Shown here in pieces: positions 43,683-54,335 of a stretch of DNA of 64,000 nt. The DNA comes from Chrysoperla carnea. Lineage: Eukaryota > Arthropoda > Insecta > Neuroptera > Chrysopidae. How positions within the stretch are numbered: the stretch's first letter is position 1; every line of letters begins with the position of its first letter. The stretch covers positions 80,752,520 through 80,816,519 of the forward strand of contig NC_058339.1 of assembly GCF_905475395.1 (NCBI RefSeq). The letters run 5' to 3'. The notes under the pieces were generated by a model. The model did not search any database and was not told the origin of the DNA. It saw only the letters and a list, made by a program, of their open reading frames with translations. Made by a program: the position numbers and the translations under genes.

Positions 43683-44131
43683 CTTGAATATTCACTGAAT
43701 AAATTTTCCAATGATTAAGATAATATAATAAATACCCAAGATATATCTTCGTGCCTCAAATTTAGACAGTGAAAAGTATTTACAATTCAAAATAATAAAT
43801 TGAATCAAACGACTCTTTCCTGAGTTTGACATTTAATCATTCATACCAAAGAGGATAGGATAGAGAATAACAGCCCATAAGAGCTAATGTAAAATTATAG
43901 GGGGTATATTTAAGTACACATTAAAATACGTTAATTAACGCCAGATATTAATTTTTGTAAATAGCGGTTTTCACGCCAGATTTAGTCATTTAACTCCAAG
44001 ATAGGTAAAAAAGACGCATAAATTGAGTAATGAGTATAGAACGACAACACAAGCTTGTACAAAATAGAATTAAAAACGATAAATATTTTTATTTTTTTTT
44101 AAACATTATACATTATATAGCATATAACTAA
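43683..44131. other. 5' flank of the nine-finger gene
   Basis: AT-rich, no coding frame. The segment just upstream of the ATG (to ~43830) resembles the same position upstream of the genes starting at 46506 and 48749 ('gaatattcactgaa', 'attcagacag'-type motifs), so the 5' flanks were duplicated with the genes. Confidence 0.45.
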
Positions 44132-44383
44132 ATTTTTGGCCCTTGCATTCGCCCTGTGATCTACGGGTAGAGATAATGGGTCTGGGGGTTTTTTGGCCCT
44201 TGCGTTCATCCTGTGATTGAATTCACTCTGTGATCTACGGGTTGGCCATGCCATTTAATGGGGTCGAGTTAGTACAAGTCTGCGGGTTTTTGGTCCTTTA
44301 GTTCACTCTGTGATTGAATTCACCCTGTGATCAACAGGTTGACCATGCATTTAATGGGAACGAGTCAGGACTGGCCTGCAGGT
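44132..44383 (+). repeat. Minisatellite, ~97-bp unit, about 2.6 copies
   Basis: Units start 'tttggcccttgcgttca' and contain 'ctgtgattgaattca', 'gatctacgggttg' and 'gccatttaatgggg'. Copies are at 44132-44190 (partial), 44191-44287 and 44288-44383. GC content is clearly higher than in the surrounding DNA. Confidence 0.8.
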
Positions 44384-44745
44384 TAATTCATTTTTTTTAG
44401 GCTTGAAAATATTAACCAAGAAAATTGAGCATATTTTCCTGAATTAAAGAAAAACTGTAAGTTTCGGTATCTCCGCAGACGGATTCGTAATCTACGTAAA
44501 AAATGCTTGAAATTGTTTTTTCCCTGATGTTCTAGGATTATTTTTATGGAAAAGGGCCTAAACTGAACTTTTACCAAATTCGGTTTTGTCTCCCTCCAAT
44601 GTTTTCTTTGTGGAGCATTTGGTCCAAATTCCTTTTTTTTTTTAATATAATAATAATAAAATCTTGTACCTGAAAATTTTTTTATAATATAAATACAATT
44701 TATTAAAACATAAAGATTTACATAATTCGTGTTAAACTAAAATAT

Positions 44746-46506
44746 TTAGCCAAGCATTGTATGAAATCGTTTGTGTAAAGCTAAAGGAATAGCATTTGTA
44801 AAAGTTTTATCACAAACATCACATGAAAATTCTGTTCTGTGATTATCGTTTTGTTTAATTAAACTGTCAGAAAATGTTTTATCACCAATATCACATGGAA
44901 AAGAATTTTCACCAAGGTGCTGCCACTTTTTATGTTCAGCTAAACTCCTTATGACCTCATTTTGAAATGGTTTTTCTCTTTTGTGTTGAACTAAACTGCT
45001 TTGCTGACTAAAAAGCCTTTTTCGAGCGTGAATCTCTTTATGTCTATTTAAACTGTTTCGATGTTTAAATCTTTTATTACAGATATCACATGAAAACGGT
45101 TTTTCTTTAATGTGTAAAACTTTGTGTGTATCTAAATTAATTTGTTGATTAAATTTTTTATTACAGACATCACATTGGAATGGTTTTTCTCCAGTGTGAA
45201 TTCTTTTGTGTTGAACTAAATTTTGAGGCCATCTAAATTTTTTGTTACAAACATCACATTCAAATGGTTTTTCTCCAGTGTGAATTCTTTTATGAGAAGC
45301 TAATTTACTTTGATGAGTAAATTTTTTATTACAAATATCACACGAAAGTGGCATACTTTTAGTGTGAATTCGTTTGTGTCCAAGGAAACTGCTTTGTCGT
45401 TTAAATGCTTTATTACAGATATGACATGAAAACGGTTTTTCTTCGATGTGTAAAATTTTGTGTTGATCTAAATGACTTTGCCAAGTAAATTTTTTATTAC
45501 ATACATCACAAGAAAATGATTTTTCTCCAGTGTGAATTATTTTGTGTTGATCTAAATGGCTTTGCCAAATAAATCTTTTATTACAAATATCACATGAAAA
45601 TGGTCTTTTTCTAGTGTGTATTTTTTTGTGTTTATTTAAAATGCTTTGTTGAAGAAAAATTTTATTACAAACATCACATTGAAATTGTTTTTCCCCTTTT
45701 TCTAAGCTCGTTCTCTTTCCAGTATGGGTACATTTATGTAGAACTAAATCATTTCGCTTATAAAATGATTTTTTACAAAGATCGCAAGCGTATTGTGGAC
45801 TTTTGGAATGAAGACGCTTATGTAAAACTAGATTTGTACAGTTTTTGAATATTTTATTACAAAAATCACACGAAAATTGCCTTTTCCCAGCGTGAACCCG
45901 TTTGTGTCCAATAAAACTACTTTGTCGTTTAAATGTTTTATTGCAGATATCACATGAAAACGGGTTTTCGTCAATGTGTACGATTTTGTGTTGGACTAAA
46001 TTGCTTTGATTAGCAAATTTTTTATTACAAACATCGCATTGAAATGGTTTTTCTCCGGTATGAATTCTTTTGTGAATAATTAAATTGCTATGCGATGTAA
46101 ATTTTTTATTACAAACATCACATTCAAATGGTTTTTCTCCAGTGTGCATTCTCTTATGCTGGACAAAATTGCTATGCCAATTAAATGTTTTATTACAAAC
46201 CTCACATACATATGGTCTGTCTAGGTCTAGAGTATGAATATGCTTATGTAGAACCAAACTGGCTTGCTTATTAAATTTTTCATTACAATCATCACATGAA
46301 AATAGGTTTTCTTCAGTGTCAAGTGGTTTATGTTCGATTAATTCTTCAGTACCAATTTCATCTTCTGGTAAATTAGTATTGACTGGATTAATTTCTTCGA
46401 AAATTTCCATGAAAGATTCTTCTTTAATTATTATATCTGTATGTAGCTGTTCAATTTTAATATCTTCATCTTTTATTAGAGATTGATCTGGTATTGGCAT
46501 GTTCAT
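44746..46506 (-). CDS. C2H2 zinc-finger protein, about 16 fingers, 586 aa
   Basis: Single-exon minus-strand gene, the largest of the trio. The N-terminus (about 65 residues) has IKDED, IKIEQ and IIKEES, again SUMO-site-like. Fifteen fingers in three runs follow, separated by slightly irregular linkers. A finger-poor stretch comes next (about 490-560) with a degenerate unit CDIGDKTF lacking its second Cys, and then a last finger (CDVCDKTF ... HKRFHTMLG). The final ~50 codons and the 3' flank are almost identical in DNA to the gene at 47538-48749, more so than the rest of the genes. Predicted nuclear regulator; targets unknown. Confidence 0.92.
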   Translation of the reverse strand: MNMPIPDQSLIKDEDIKIEQLHTDIIIKEESFMEIFEEINPVNTNLPEDEIGTEELIEHKPLDTEENLFSCDDCNEKFNKQASLVLHKHIHTLDLDRPYVCEVCNKTFNWHSNFVQHKRMHTGEKPFECDVCNKKFTSHSNLIIHKRIHTGEKPFQCDVCNKKFANQSNLVQHKIVHIDENPFSCDICNKTFKRQSSFIGHKRVHAGKRQFSCDFCNKIFKNCTNLVLHKRLHSKSPQYACDLCKKSFYKRNDLVLHKCTHTGKRTSLEKGEKQFQCDVCNKIFLQQSILNKHKKIHTRKRPFSCDICNKRFIWQSHLDQHKIIHTGEKSFSCDVCNKKFTWQSHLDQHKILHIEEKPFSCHICNKAFKRQSSFLGHKRIHTKSMPLSCDICNKKFTHQSKLASHKRIHTGEKPFECDVCNKKFRWPQNLVQHKRIHTGEKPFQCDVCNKKFNQQINLDTHKVLHIKEKPFSCDICNKRFKHRNSLNRHKEIHARKRLFSQQSSLVQHKREKPFQNEVIRSLAEHKKWQHLGENSFPCDIGDKTFSDSLIKQNDNHRTEFSCDVCDKTFTNAIPLALHKRFHTMLG

Positions 46507-47537
46507 CGTGAATATTCACTGAATCTGAATAATAATTATAATTATGAAATAGAACTACCCAAGTTATTTCTTTGGACTTCAAATTCAGACAGAGAAATAT
46601 ATTTTTACAATTTAAAATAATAAAATGAATCAAACGATACTGAATTTTTGTTTTCCCACATTTATAAAATTTCCACAAATGACACTATTTCACTGTTGAT
46701 GAGTGGTCGTCATTTTCTTTACTTATTTTCACAGACTTAACGTTAGGTACATATAGGCTATTCGCGAAAACATACGAGAGAATGATTTTAACGACTCTCT
46801 GTTCGCTGAACACAAACTTTTTATTGGAATTATGCTTTTAGTACGACTTTCGACGACTCGTCGAGCCTTTCTTTTAAAAGTACCTTAAATGCATAATGAA
46901 ATATTAGCGGTCTATATTTATTTATAAGTCTGTGATTTAGTACTGACTTAAGTAAATTACGATATTTTAAACTCTCAACAGATGGCAAATTAGGAATATG
47001 TCAAAATAAACAAGTGAAAACAAACAACTAACTGGGTTAATTGTTGAAATACCATGTATAGACTGTGTTGATTATACTGTCACATTACACAAACATACAA
47101 GTCACACATACATAACTGATATTCCCATGTAATTTGCGCTCTCACGAGTAAATAGTGATGTGTACGCAAAATGTATTTATCTCTAACGGTTTACTCTATG
47201 TACCGAGTTTGAGAAAAATCGGTTGAAAATTGAAGTAACAGACATACCGACGGACGCAACATTTTTTAGAAACCACTTTTTTGGAATCAGGGACTCCGGG
47301 AATCGGGAAACTCCGATATCGATTTTTTTTTCGAATATTTAAATTAGCAAACAAACTAAACAAACTAAAAATTTTTGGGATAGTAGTTTGGTAGTACATT
47401 TATTAAATAATTAATCTGCACTTTGGCGACTTTACTTAAAAATGCTTCTAAAACGTCAAAAAAAAAACTGTATAATACAAATTTAATTTATTAAAAAAAC
47501 AAAAAAGATTTACATAATTCGTGCTAAACGAAAATAT
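46507..47537. other. Spacer between two minus-strand finger genes
   Basis: It contains promoter sequence for the gene ending at 46506. Segments at 46740-46860 and 46905-46990 resemble 49020-49140 and 49850-49970 (for example 'aaactctcaacagatggcaa'), so spacer DNA was duplicated with the genes. Repeat family D lies at 47008-47115. No coding frame. Confidence 0.5.
47008..47115 (+). repeat. Dispersed repeat family D, copy 1
   Basis: 'caagtgaaaacaaacaa' through 'ttgttgaaataccatg' to 'acattacacaaacatacaa' matches the reverse complement of 57750-57860. It is non-coding. Confidence 0.6.
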
Positions 47538-48749
47538 TTAGCCAAGCATTTTATGAAATCGTTTGTGTAAAGCTAAAGGAATAGCATTTGTAAAAGTTTT
47601 ATCACAAACATCACATGAAAATTCTGTTCTGTGATTATCGTTTTGTTTAATTAAACTGCCAGAAAATGTTTTATCACCAATATCACATGGAAATGATGAT
47701 TTTTCTTCAGTGTCATGAGATAAGTTTTCGTCAATGTGAAAGTGTTTATGCTGTGTTAAACTTTTTCCTTCAATGTGAGTTCTTTTGTGATAATCTAAAA
47801 TATTTTGCTGACCAAATTTCATATTACAAACATCACATTCAAATATTTTTTCTCCGATGTGAATTCTTTTGTGTTGAATTAAACAACTTTGTTGCCCAAA
47901 TTTAATATTACAAAAATTACATTCGAATGTTTTTTCTTCTGTGTGAATTCTTTTGTGTTGATCTAAATCTCTTTGCCGTTTAAAGTTTTGATTACAAATA
48001 TCACATGTAAACGGTTCTTCTTCAATATGTAAGACTTTATGTGTTTCTAAATGGCTTTGCCAAGTAAATTTTTTACTACAAACATCACATTGAAATAGTT
48101 TCTCTACTGTGTGTATTCTTTTTTGTTGATTTAAGTTCGTTTTCTTTTCAGTATGGGTACGTTTATGTAGAACTAAACCATTTCGCTTATGAAATGCTTT
48201 TTTACAAAGATCGCATGCGTATTGCGGACTTTTAGAATGAATACGCTTATGTAAAACTAGAGTTGTACGTTTTTTGAATGTTTTATTACAAAAATTACAC
48301 GAAAATAACTTTTCTTCCGTGTGAACCCGTTTGTGTCCATATAAACTGCTTTGCGTTTTGAATATTTTATTACAGATATCACATGAAAATGGTTTTTCGT
48401 CAATGTGCAATATTTTGTGTTGATCTAAAGTGTTTTGTTGAGTAAATTTTTCATCACAATCATCACATGAAAATAGGTTTTCTCCAGTATCAATTTCATC
48501 TTTTATTAAATTACTATTAATTACAGTAACTTCTTCGAAAATTCCCACAACTGATTCTTGTTTAATTATTATATCCGTATGCAATTGTTTAGTTATTATT
48601 CCATCATTTAGTAAATTACAATCGATTCCATTAATTTCTTCGAAGTTTTCCATAAAAGTTTCTTCTTTAATTATTATATCCATAGGTAATTGTTCTACTT
48701 TAATATCTTCAACTTTGATTAACGATTGATCTTGTAATTCCATGTTCAT
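47538..48749 (-). CDS. C2H2 zinc-finger protein, about 9 fingers, 403 aa
   Basis: Single-exon minus-strand gene. Residues 1-~95 are acidic with IKVED, IKVEQ, IIKEE and IIKQES motifs. About eight fingers follow, with less regular linkers (HTEEK, HIEEE, HIGEK) than in the other finger genes. Then come a degenerate unit (CDIGDKTF, second Cys lost) and one last finger ending HKRFHKMLG. The C-terminal end pairs with the gene at 44746 and the N-terminal end pairs with the gene at 42624, so this gene looks like a mosaic of its two neighbours. Predicted nuclear DNA-binding regulator. Confidence 0.9.
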   Translation of the reverse strand: MNMELQDQSLIKVEDIKVEQLPMDIIIKEETFMENFEEINGIDCNLLNDGIITKQLHTDIIIKQESVVGIFEEVTVINSNLIKDEIDTGENLFSCDDCDEKFTQQNTLDQHKILHIDEKPFSCDICNKIFKTQSSLYGHKRVHTEEKLFSCNFCNKTFKKRTTLVLHKRIHSKSPQYACDLCKKAFHKRNGLVLHKRTHTEKKTNLNQQKRIHTVEKLFQCDVCSKKFTWQSHLETHKVLHIEEEPFTCDICNQNFKRQRDLDQHKRIHTEEKTFECNFCNIKFGQQSCLIQHKRIHIGEKIFECDVCNMKFGQQNILDYHKRTHIEGKSLTQHKHFHIDENLSHDTEEKSSFPCDIGDKTFSGSLIKQNDNHRTEFSCDVCDKTFTNAIPLALHKRFHKMLG

Positions 48750-50067
48750 TGTGAATGAATATTTACTGAGTAAAATTTTCTAATAATTATGATAATAAAA
48801 TACCTAAGTTATATCCTTAGGCTTCAAATTCAGATAGAGAAATACGATACTGACTTTTTGGGGCAATAGTTATTCCAATATTTGTTAAATTTCTACAATC
48901 GAAATGTTTCAGACGTTACAAATTTATTATTAACTGTAAACTATCGGGCAGTACGTTTTTGTTTTAAAAAATTAAAGAAATCCGTCATTTTAAGTTACTT
49001 TACCCAGCCATAGTGTCATACAACTTATTTTCATAGACTCATTGTTATATATAGACCATTTGAGTAAACACGAGAGAAGAGTCTTAATGACTCATTGTTG
49101 GCCGTTGACAATTTGGGACTCCTCTTTGGAACCCTGCTTTCCTTCTTGAAGCCAACCGTATTCTTCACTCTGAGCCTACGATAAAGCGTCTTTTTTTAAT
49201 TATCAAGCCAATAAGACATTTTGTATTTTCTGAAACACTTCCATTAAGGCATTGTAAGAATATATGGCGTTCATAAAATATAAAAGTACTCAATGTTTAA
49301 AATTAATCTGCAAATGATTTTTATTATGCTAAGAAAATCACGTAACTTTACTCAATTGCCACCATAGCTTTTGAACTAATAATATATAGTATTTATAATA
49401 TATATGTACCATAATTTGACCGTTCCACGTGCCTATCTATTAAAACTATCTAAAATTCACAATAATATATTAGTAGCAGCTGGTCTGATTTGCACAAAGC
49501 ACCGCCCTTGGGCAACGATATAAAATGCCGACCTAAATTTCTTCAGATAATTCTGATACATTATTCTTAAATGCTATATTCTTAAAAATTCGTTATCATT
49601 TCAGAAAGCGTATTGATTAGCTGATTTAAAAATTATATGCTTGGTTGAGAATATGTTTCTGCAATTCAAAAGTATAAAATTCTTTCAACATCTTCAATAT
49701 TTTTCGTCATGTCTAAAATCTAAAAATTTCATCATGTCCAAAATCAAATTCACATGCACGCAAAAATATTTTGACCTTTCGATCAGTTTGCCAACCTCAA
49801 AATTTGCCGCCTAGAGCCATGGCCCATTTGGCCCAATATATAAATCCAAGCCTGATTAGTAGTCTATTTTTAACTATAGGTCTGCGACTTACTCCTGACT
49901 TAAGTAAAATATGGTACTTTAAACTCTCAATAGATGGCAAATTACGAATATGAATACGTCAAAATAAAAAATTATGTCAAATAAGAATTAAAATTATGCC
50001 ACATAGAAAAAAAAGTTTTTGAACCTATTCAACTTTTAAACCCATTATAAATATATTATAAAAGAGC
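48750..50067. other. Gene-free spacer before GORAB
   Basis: No coding frame. The first part is the duplicated upstream flank of the finger gene. 49850-49970 repeats part of the 46.9-kb spacer. The promoter of the plus-strand GORAB gene should be near the right end; no core motif stands out. Confidence 0.45.
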
Positions 50068-52180
50068 ATGTCAGGAAAATTTTCTGGCTTCAGTGAAGAC
50101 GATATCGAAAAGTTGAAAAAAACTGGAAGTCTCAACAATGGTAATTTAATTTTATTCAAATATTTATTTAATAAATAGGTAGTTTCTAATTGTTGAAAGT
50201 TTTAAACTTTTTCTGTGCATTTTTTAATTTTTGAAACACTTACAACTTTTAACAATTTTCTTTCTTTCTTAGAAATAAAACCACGCGAATTAAAACCACC
50301 GAGGAAAAATCTTAGAAAAACTATTCCCGTTAAAGCACAATCTATTAATTTAAATTCAAACATGCCAGAAGAAATACCAGAAGGTGCTCGACTTAGTCTT
50401 CCAATAAAACAAAATGAATTATCTGCGGACGTTGGTAATGAATTAACAAAAATCTTAAATAGTAATAATAATAATAATTCATATCAAATTATTGAATTAA
50501 ACGAAAAATCTCAAACAATGGAGGAAAAATCTAAAACTATTGAAGAAAGTCATATAGATTTAAGTAATTTTGAGGAAGAACAGAAACGAATGGAAGAAGA
50601 AAATCGTAGACGGAAAGAATTATTAGCAAAAGCTTTAGCTGATCGGTATAGCAAATCATATTTATTTTAAGATTCTTTCTAATGATTTTAATCGGTAATA
50701 AATGAATTGTTTTTATTTTTAAGAACTAAAAAAACAAATGCTGAAGTACAAAAATTAGAATCAATACAAAAAGAATTACAGAAATTAGATTCTATGCTAT
50801 CGAATGACGTGTCAATATTAAGGAATCAGATTGAAGAGGCCAGTATTGAATTCATGCAATGCCAGTAAGTATACTCTAAGAAAGTCGATGTGTTTTTAGT
50901 CATATTTTGTCCTAAAATATTAGCACAAACAGTTTCGTTTGAAAGCATGCCATATTTTTGATAAAAGACAAAAATCCCATTTCAATAAAAAGCGTCGAGC
51001 AGTAAGAAACATTAAATGAGGGGTGGTGCCCAGATTTTTGGGCTACAGTCCAGGGTATCATGGATACAAAAGGCCCCAATATATTTTATTGTCCTTTTTT
51101 TTCCTATACCGTGTACCCACATCACTATAGAAAACAGTTTTTTTAACAAAATAGCAATTAGTTTAGTAATTAAGCAGATCGCTAAATAGTATTAGCCCAG
51201 GGCCTCACATATTCACGAACCGCCCCTGGTGATGGAGCTCTGTTACTCACGAGTTTTTGAACTTATAACTTCTTTTGGTACGTTGAGTACTTTTTTAGGT
51301 GAACAAAAATCATGGAACTCGCGTCATAGCGTGTGTTTGTAAATGAACTCCTCTTAAACGGATGGACCGATTTTGATGAAATTCTGTGTGCGTTCAAATT
51401 GATGCGAGGATGGTATAGATTTCCAATTCGGTCCACTAAAAAATGTTTTTGATGGTTTCGCACTTAAAAATTATTTCCATGAAATAAATGGTGGAAACGC
51501 ATGTAAATAATAAATTACATTATATCTTACTTTTCAAATGTATTTATTTGCGCTCCCACCATATTTATCTAGAATTGTGAATAGCTATTTGAATTTTATT
51601 GAAGTATTATTTATTATTATTCAGGTTTTGTGAATTAGTATTTATTAGAGCTTTACTCTTTTTTTTTTGGGTTGAGGTCCACAAACCGTACAATACGTAT
51701 TTAGGTAAAAACTTCTTCTTTATAAAAGTTTATGGTCAGAATTAGTATTTGAGAGCTATTTTAGAACGTCAATCTTCTGAAGGAGAATTTTCGTTCTATA
51801 CAAGTTTATGTAAAGAGGAAAGTTGTAAGATTCAACTTTTCAAATCTGTAAACGTTCTGAAATGTCTGCAAAATACTACTCTAGGTTTTAGACCTGGAAG
51901 GTCTAACTCTGCATACTTATGACTATATTCGAAGCAAGCGTTCGTAGAGCATAATAATTGATTAATTTATTACTATTTTAGGAAACGTTTCGAACGCGTG
52001 GAAAAAGATTACACGTCAACAAAATTGAAACTTGAACAGAAGCGTGAGCGAAAAGATTTACTAACCCAACATTTATGTACCATTATTCAACAGAATGAGA
52101 AGCGTAAAGCTGATAAGCTTTCATCGTTAATGAAAGAATTGGAATTACCTCCAAATGAAATTGATGAAAATAATGTATGA
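50068..52180 (+). CDS. GORAB: GORAB (RAB6-interacting golgin) orthologue, 4 exons, 261 aa
   Basis: Exons 50068-50140, 50273-50645, 50724-50864 and 51982-52180 join in phase, giving 262 codons with the stop. The N-terminus MSGKFSGFSEDDIEKLKK matches the conserved GFSEEELRRLK of GORAB. A basic, Pro-rich, low-complexity part follows. A long coiled coil then starts near EEQKRMEEENRRRKELLAKA, runs through LQKLDSMLSNDVSILRNQIE and ends LTQHLCTIIQQNEKRKADKL, the hallmark GORAB block. The protein is known at the trans-Golgi, where it binds RAB6 and SCYL1 and helps COPI assembly; in flies it also acts in centriole duplication. It lacks the variable tail of the vertebrate protein. Intron 3 (1.1 kb) has a dispersed repeat, including 'aaacggatggaccgattttg'. 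Confidence 0.95.
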
Positions 52181-54290
52181 ACTTTCTCTATTGGATTATT
52201 TTTTTTCCTAATCAAAGTAAAGTTTATTAGGCACAAAATTATATCTCTCTTAGGCTAAAATTTTGAAAGACGATTCTTGTGTCCATCTTGAATAGAAAAT
52301 TTTGTCTTGAATAGTATTAACATTTTTTTTATACGCTGATAATTAGCAACTAAACGACTATCCCGATTTTTAATAAACTTATATTTTTATATAAATTTTT
52401 ATAGAATCTAATTTTTAATAATAAAAATATAAAATATAATTATTTTAAAAATCCATTATTGTTTTATTCATCTTAAAGTAATGTTTCTCAATCTTTTTTG
52501 GATCAAGAACAGTTTTGGAAGTTCAGAATGACTGCTAGCATCATTTTGTTGGTGAATATTATTTTCATTTATAGGGTGTGCGAGAGAACTGTATTCGTTG
52601 TGTGCGTAGTCATGGTAGGGATAATAAAATCGATGCCAGCGCTTTAAGTGAAAAATTTTGGAGATAAAGTGGGCTGTTATGACTAATTTGCAATTCTTTA
52701 CATGTTAATGATATAGAAACTGTCAAATTAAAATGATTGAAAAACACTAATTAATTAAACTTAATGCATTAAAAATTGTGAAAATAAGAAATCAAATTGT
52801 ACAAATATTATTTTTCAAATGTTAATTATCGTAATTATTTATTTAAATTTGTGAAACAAGAATATTAAATTTTAAATGTAAGTTTTCAATGCAATCCACA
52901 CAATTATATATGCATCCATTAATTCTATAATTAAAGTAGTGTATCGTTGTCATGGAAACGAAATTCACGCTCGGAGCGAATAGCAGTGAGGGTGTTTGAC
53001 GGTAAGAAAGAGAAAGCTGTCGGGTTACCGTATCATTTCTTGTATATTTCTTGCGCACTCTATTCTTATAATATCTCTATGGTTTGTTTAGTCATGCATA
53101 TGAGCAGTAATATCGAAAATTGTGTAGGCAATGTACCGTTTTTTGTGCACTGTATTTGTAGATTTGTAGACATAAAGTCTCAAATATCAATTATCATCTT
53201 CGATAAAACAGCTGTTTTTTGTTTAACAAATTTTTTCATGTCTAGCCAAGTAAAACATTTTTGTCGAAATTATTTCATTTAAAATCAAATAGCAGTCTTT
53301 TTATCCAAGTATATTTTTAACACCATAGAAACAATATAATAAAAATTGAAAACTATTAATAATTTTTGTCCAATAATTAATATTTTCTTATTTTTGACAA
53401 TTAACTATTCCCTTTTTTATTTTTGAAAGTTTTGATCCCTTGGAAACTAAAAATAACAAACATTGAAAAGTTTCTAGACTACAAAACGAGCTATTAGCCA
53501 TAATAAATTAAAATGGTCCACCCTGTATAATTTGGGTAAGTATATTTCGGGTGGAAGTTGTAAATAAAAAAAAGATATTGGATAAAAAAAATTAATCATC
53601 TTCATCTCAACCGAGATTTGTCGAATTTATTTTTTATATTTAACCGCTTTATAAAACTGTAATGTTTGTCTACATTACCGACTTATTATTTAGTTTATGA
53701 ATTGATCGTCAGGTTTCGCATAAAAACCACCAGGTATGAGAAAACCGCCCGGTACGAATTACATACCGGTACGCAGTGGAATATTCTCTCATATAGAGAA
53801 GAAAGAGATAACTTTTGTAAAAATCCAAAAGTTTGCACGTTAAAAGCTCATAATTAGGTATTTTGTATTTATTCAACTCAATTTTGCTAACTTATTTGTA
53901 GTATATTGGATGATTTTAGCATCTGGATATTTTCCCTTGAGAGTAACTTGATGATACACATTCGTTCATACATTAATGGACAAATGTTATTTTTGGATTT
54001 AGAAAATCTCAAGATGTAAGATTTTGTTGGAAAACTCATTTGCGTATTACTGTGTTTTATGTAGAGATAAAAATTTAACAGAAAGTGTAGGGAAAGTCAC
54101 AGCTGGTATTCTAGCTAGAGAAAGTTAAGTAGCCGTAAGTTTTTTACAGTTCAGATATGTATGGAAAGTTGTTATACTTTTCACGAGGGATGGGGGCCAA
54201 CAATGGAATAAGTGCAAAATATTGAGCATCCGCCGAGATTTTTTTTTATTATGGCTAATCTTAAGTTTGTTCTTTTTTCCCACTACTTTC
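52181..54290. other. Gene-free region with repeat remnants
   Basis: No coding frame of quality. It contains repeat family C (53640-53790) and a fragment 'ccaccctgtataattt' (about 53519) common in insect repeats. The rest is AT-rich and unrecognised. Confidence 0.45.
53640..53790 (+). repeat. Dispersed repeat family C, copy 1
   Basis: It matches 62400-62560 in the same orientation: 'tttgtctacattaccga', 'ttatttagtttatg', 'aaaaccacc...tatgagaaaac' and 'gtacg...ccggtac'. Identity is moderate. It is non-coding. Confidence 0.55.
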
Positions 54291-54299
54291 CCCCACAAT

Positions 54300-54335
54300 A
54301 ATCGGACCAGGACTCGAACCCGGACCTCTTGGATT
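54300..54335 (-). repeat. Isolated tRNA B-box-like sequence
   Basis: The minus strand reads GGTCCGGGTTCGAGTCCTGG, a perfect tRNA B-box context. No A-box is found at the right distance, so it is a remnant of a tRNA-derived SINE or chance, not a tRNA gene. Confidence 0.3.

Noticed and set aside
52843-53282. Overlapping open frames of 71 and 111 codons after GORAB
   Set aside because: They lie on opposite strands in AT-rich DNA, start or end arbitrarily and match no family I know; likely chance.
54300-54335. tRNA gene on the minus strand
   Set aside because: A perfect B-box is present but there is no A-box or cloverleaf around it.
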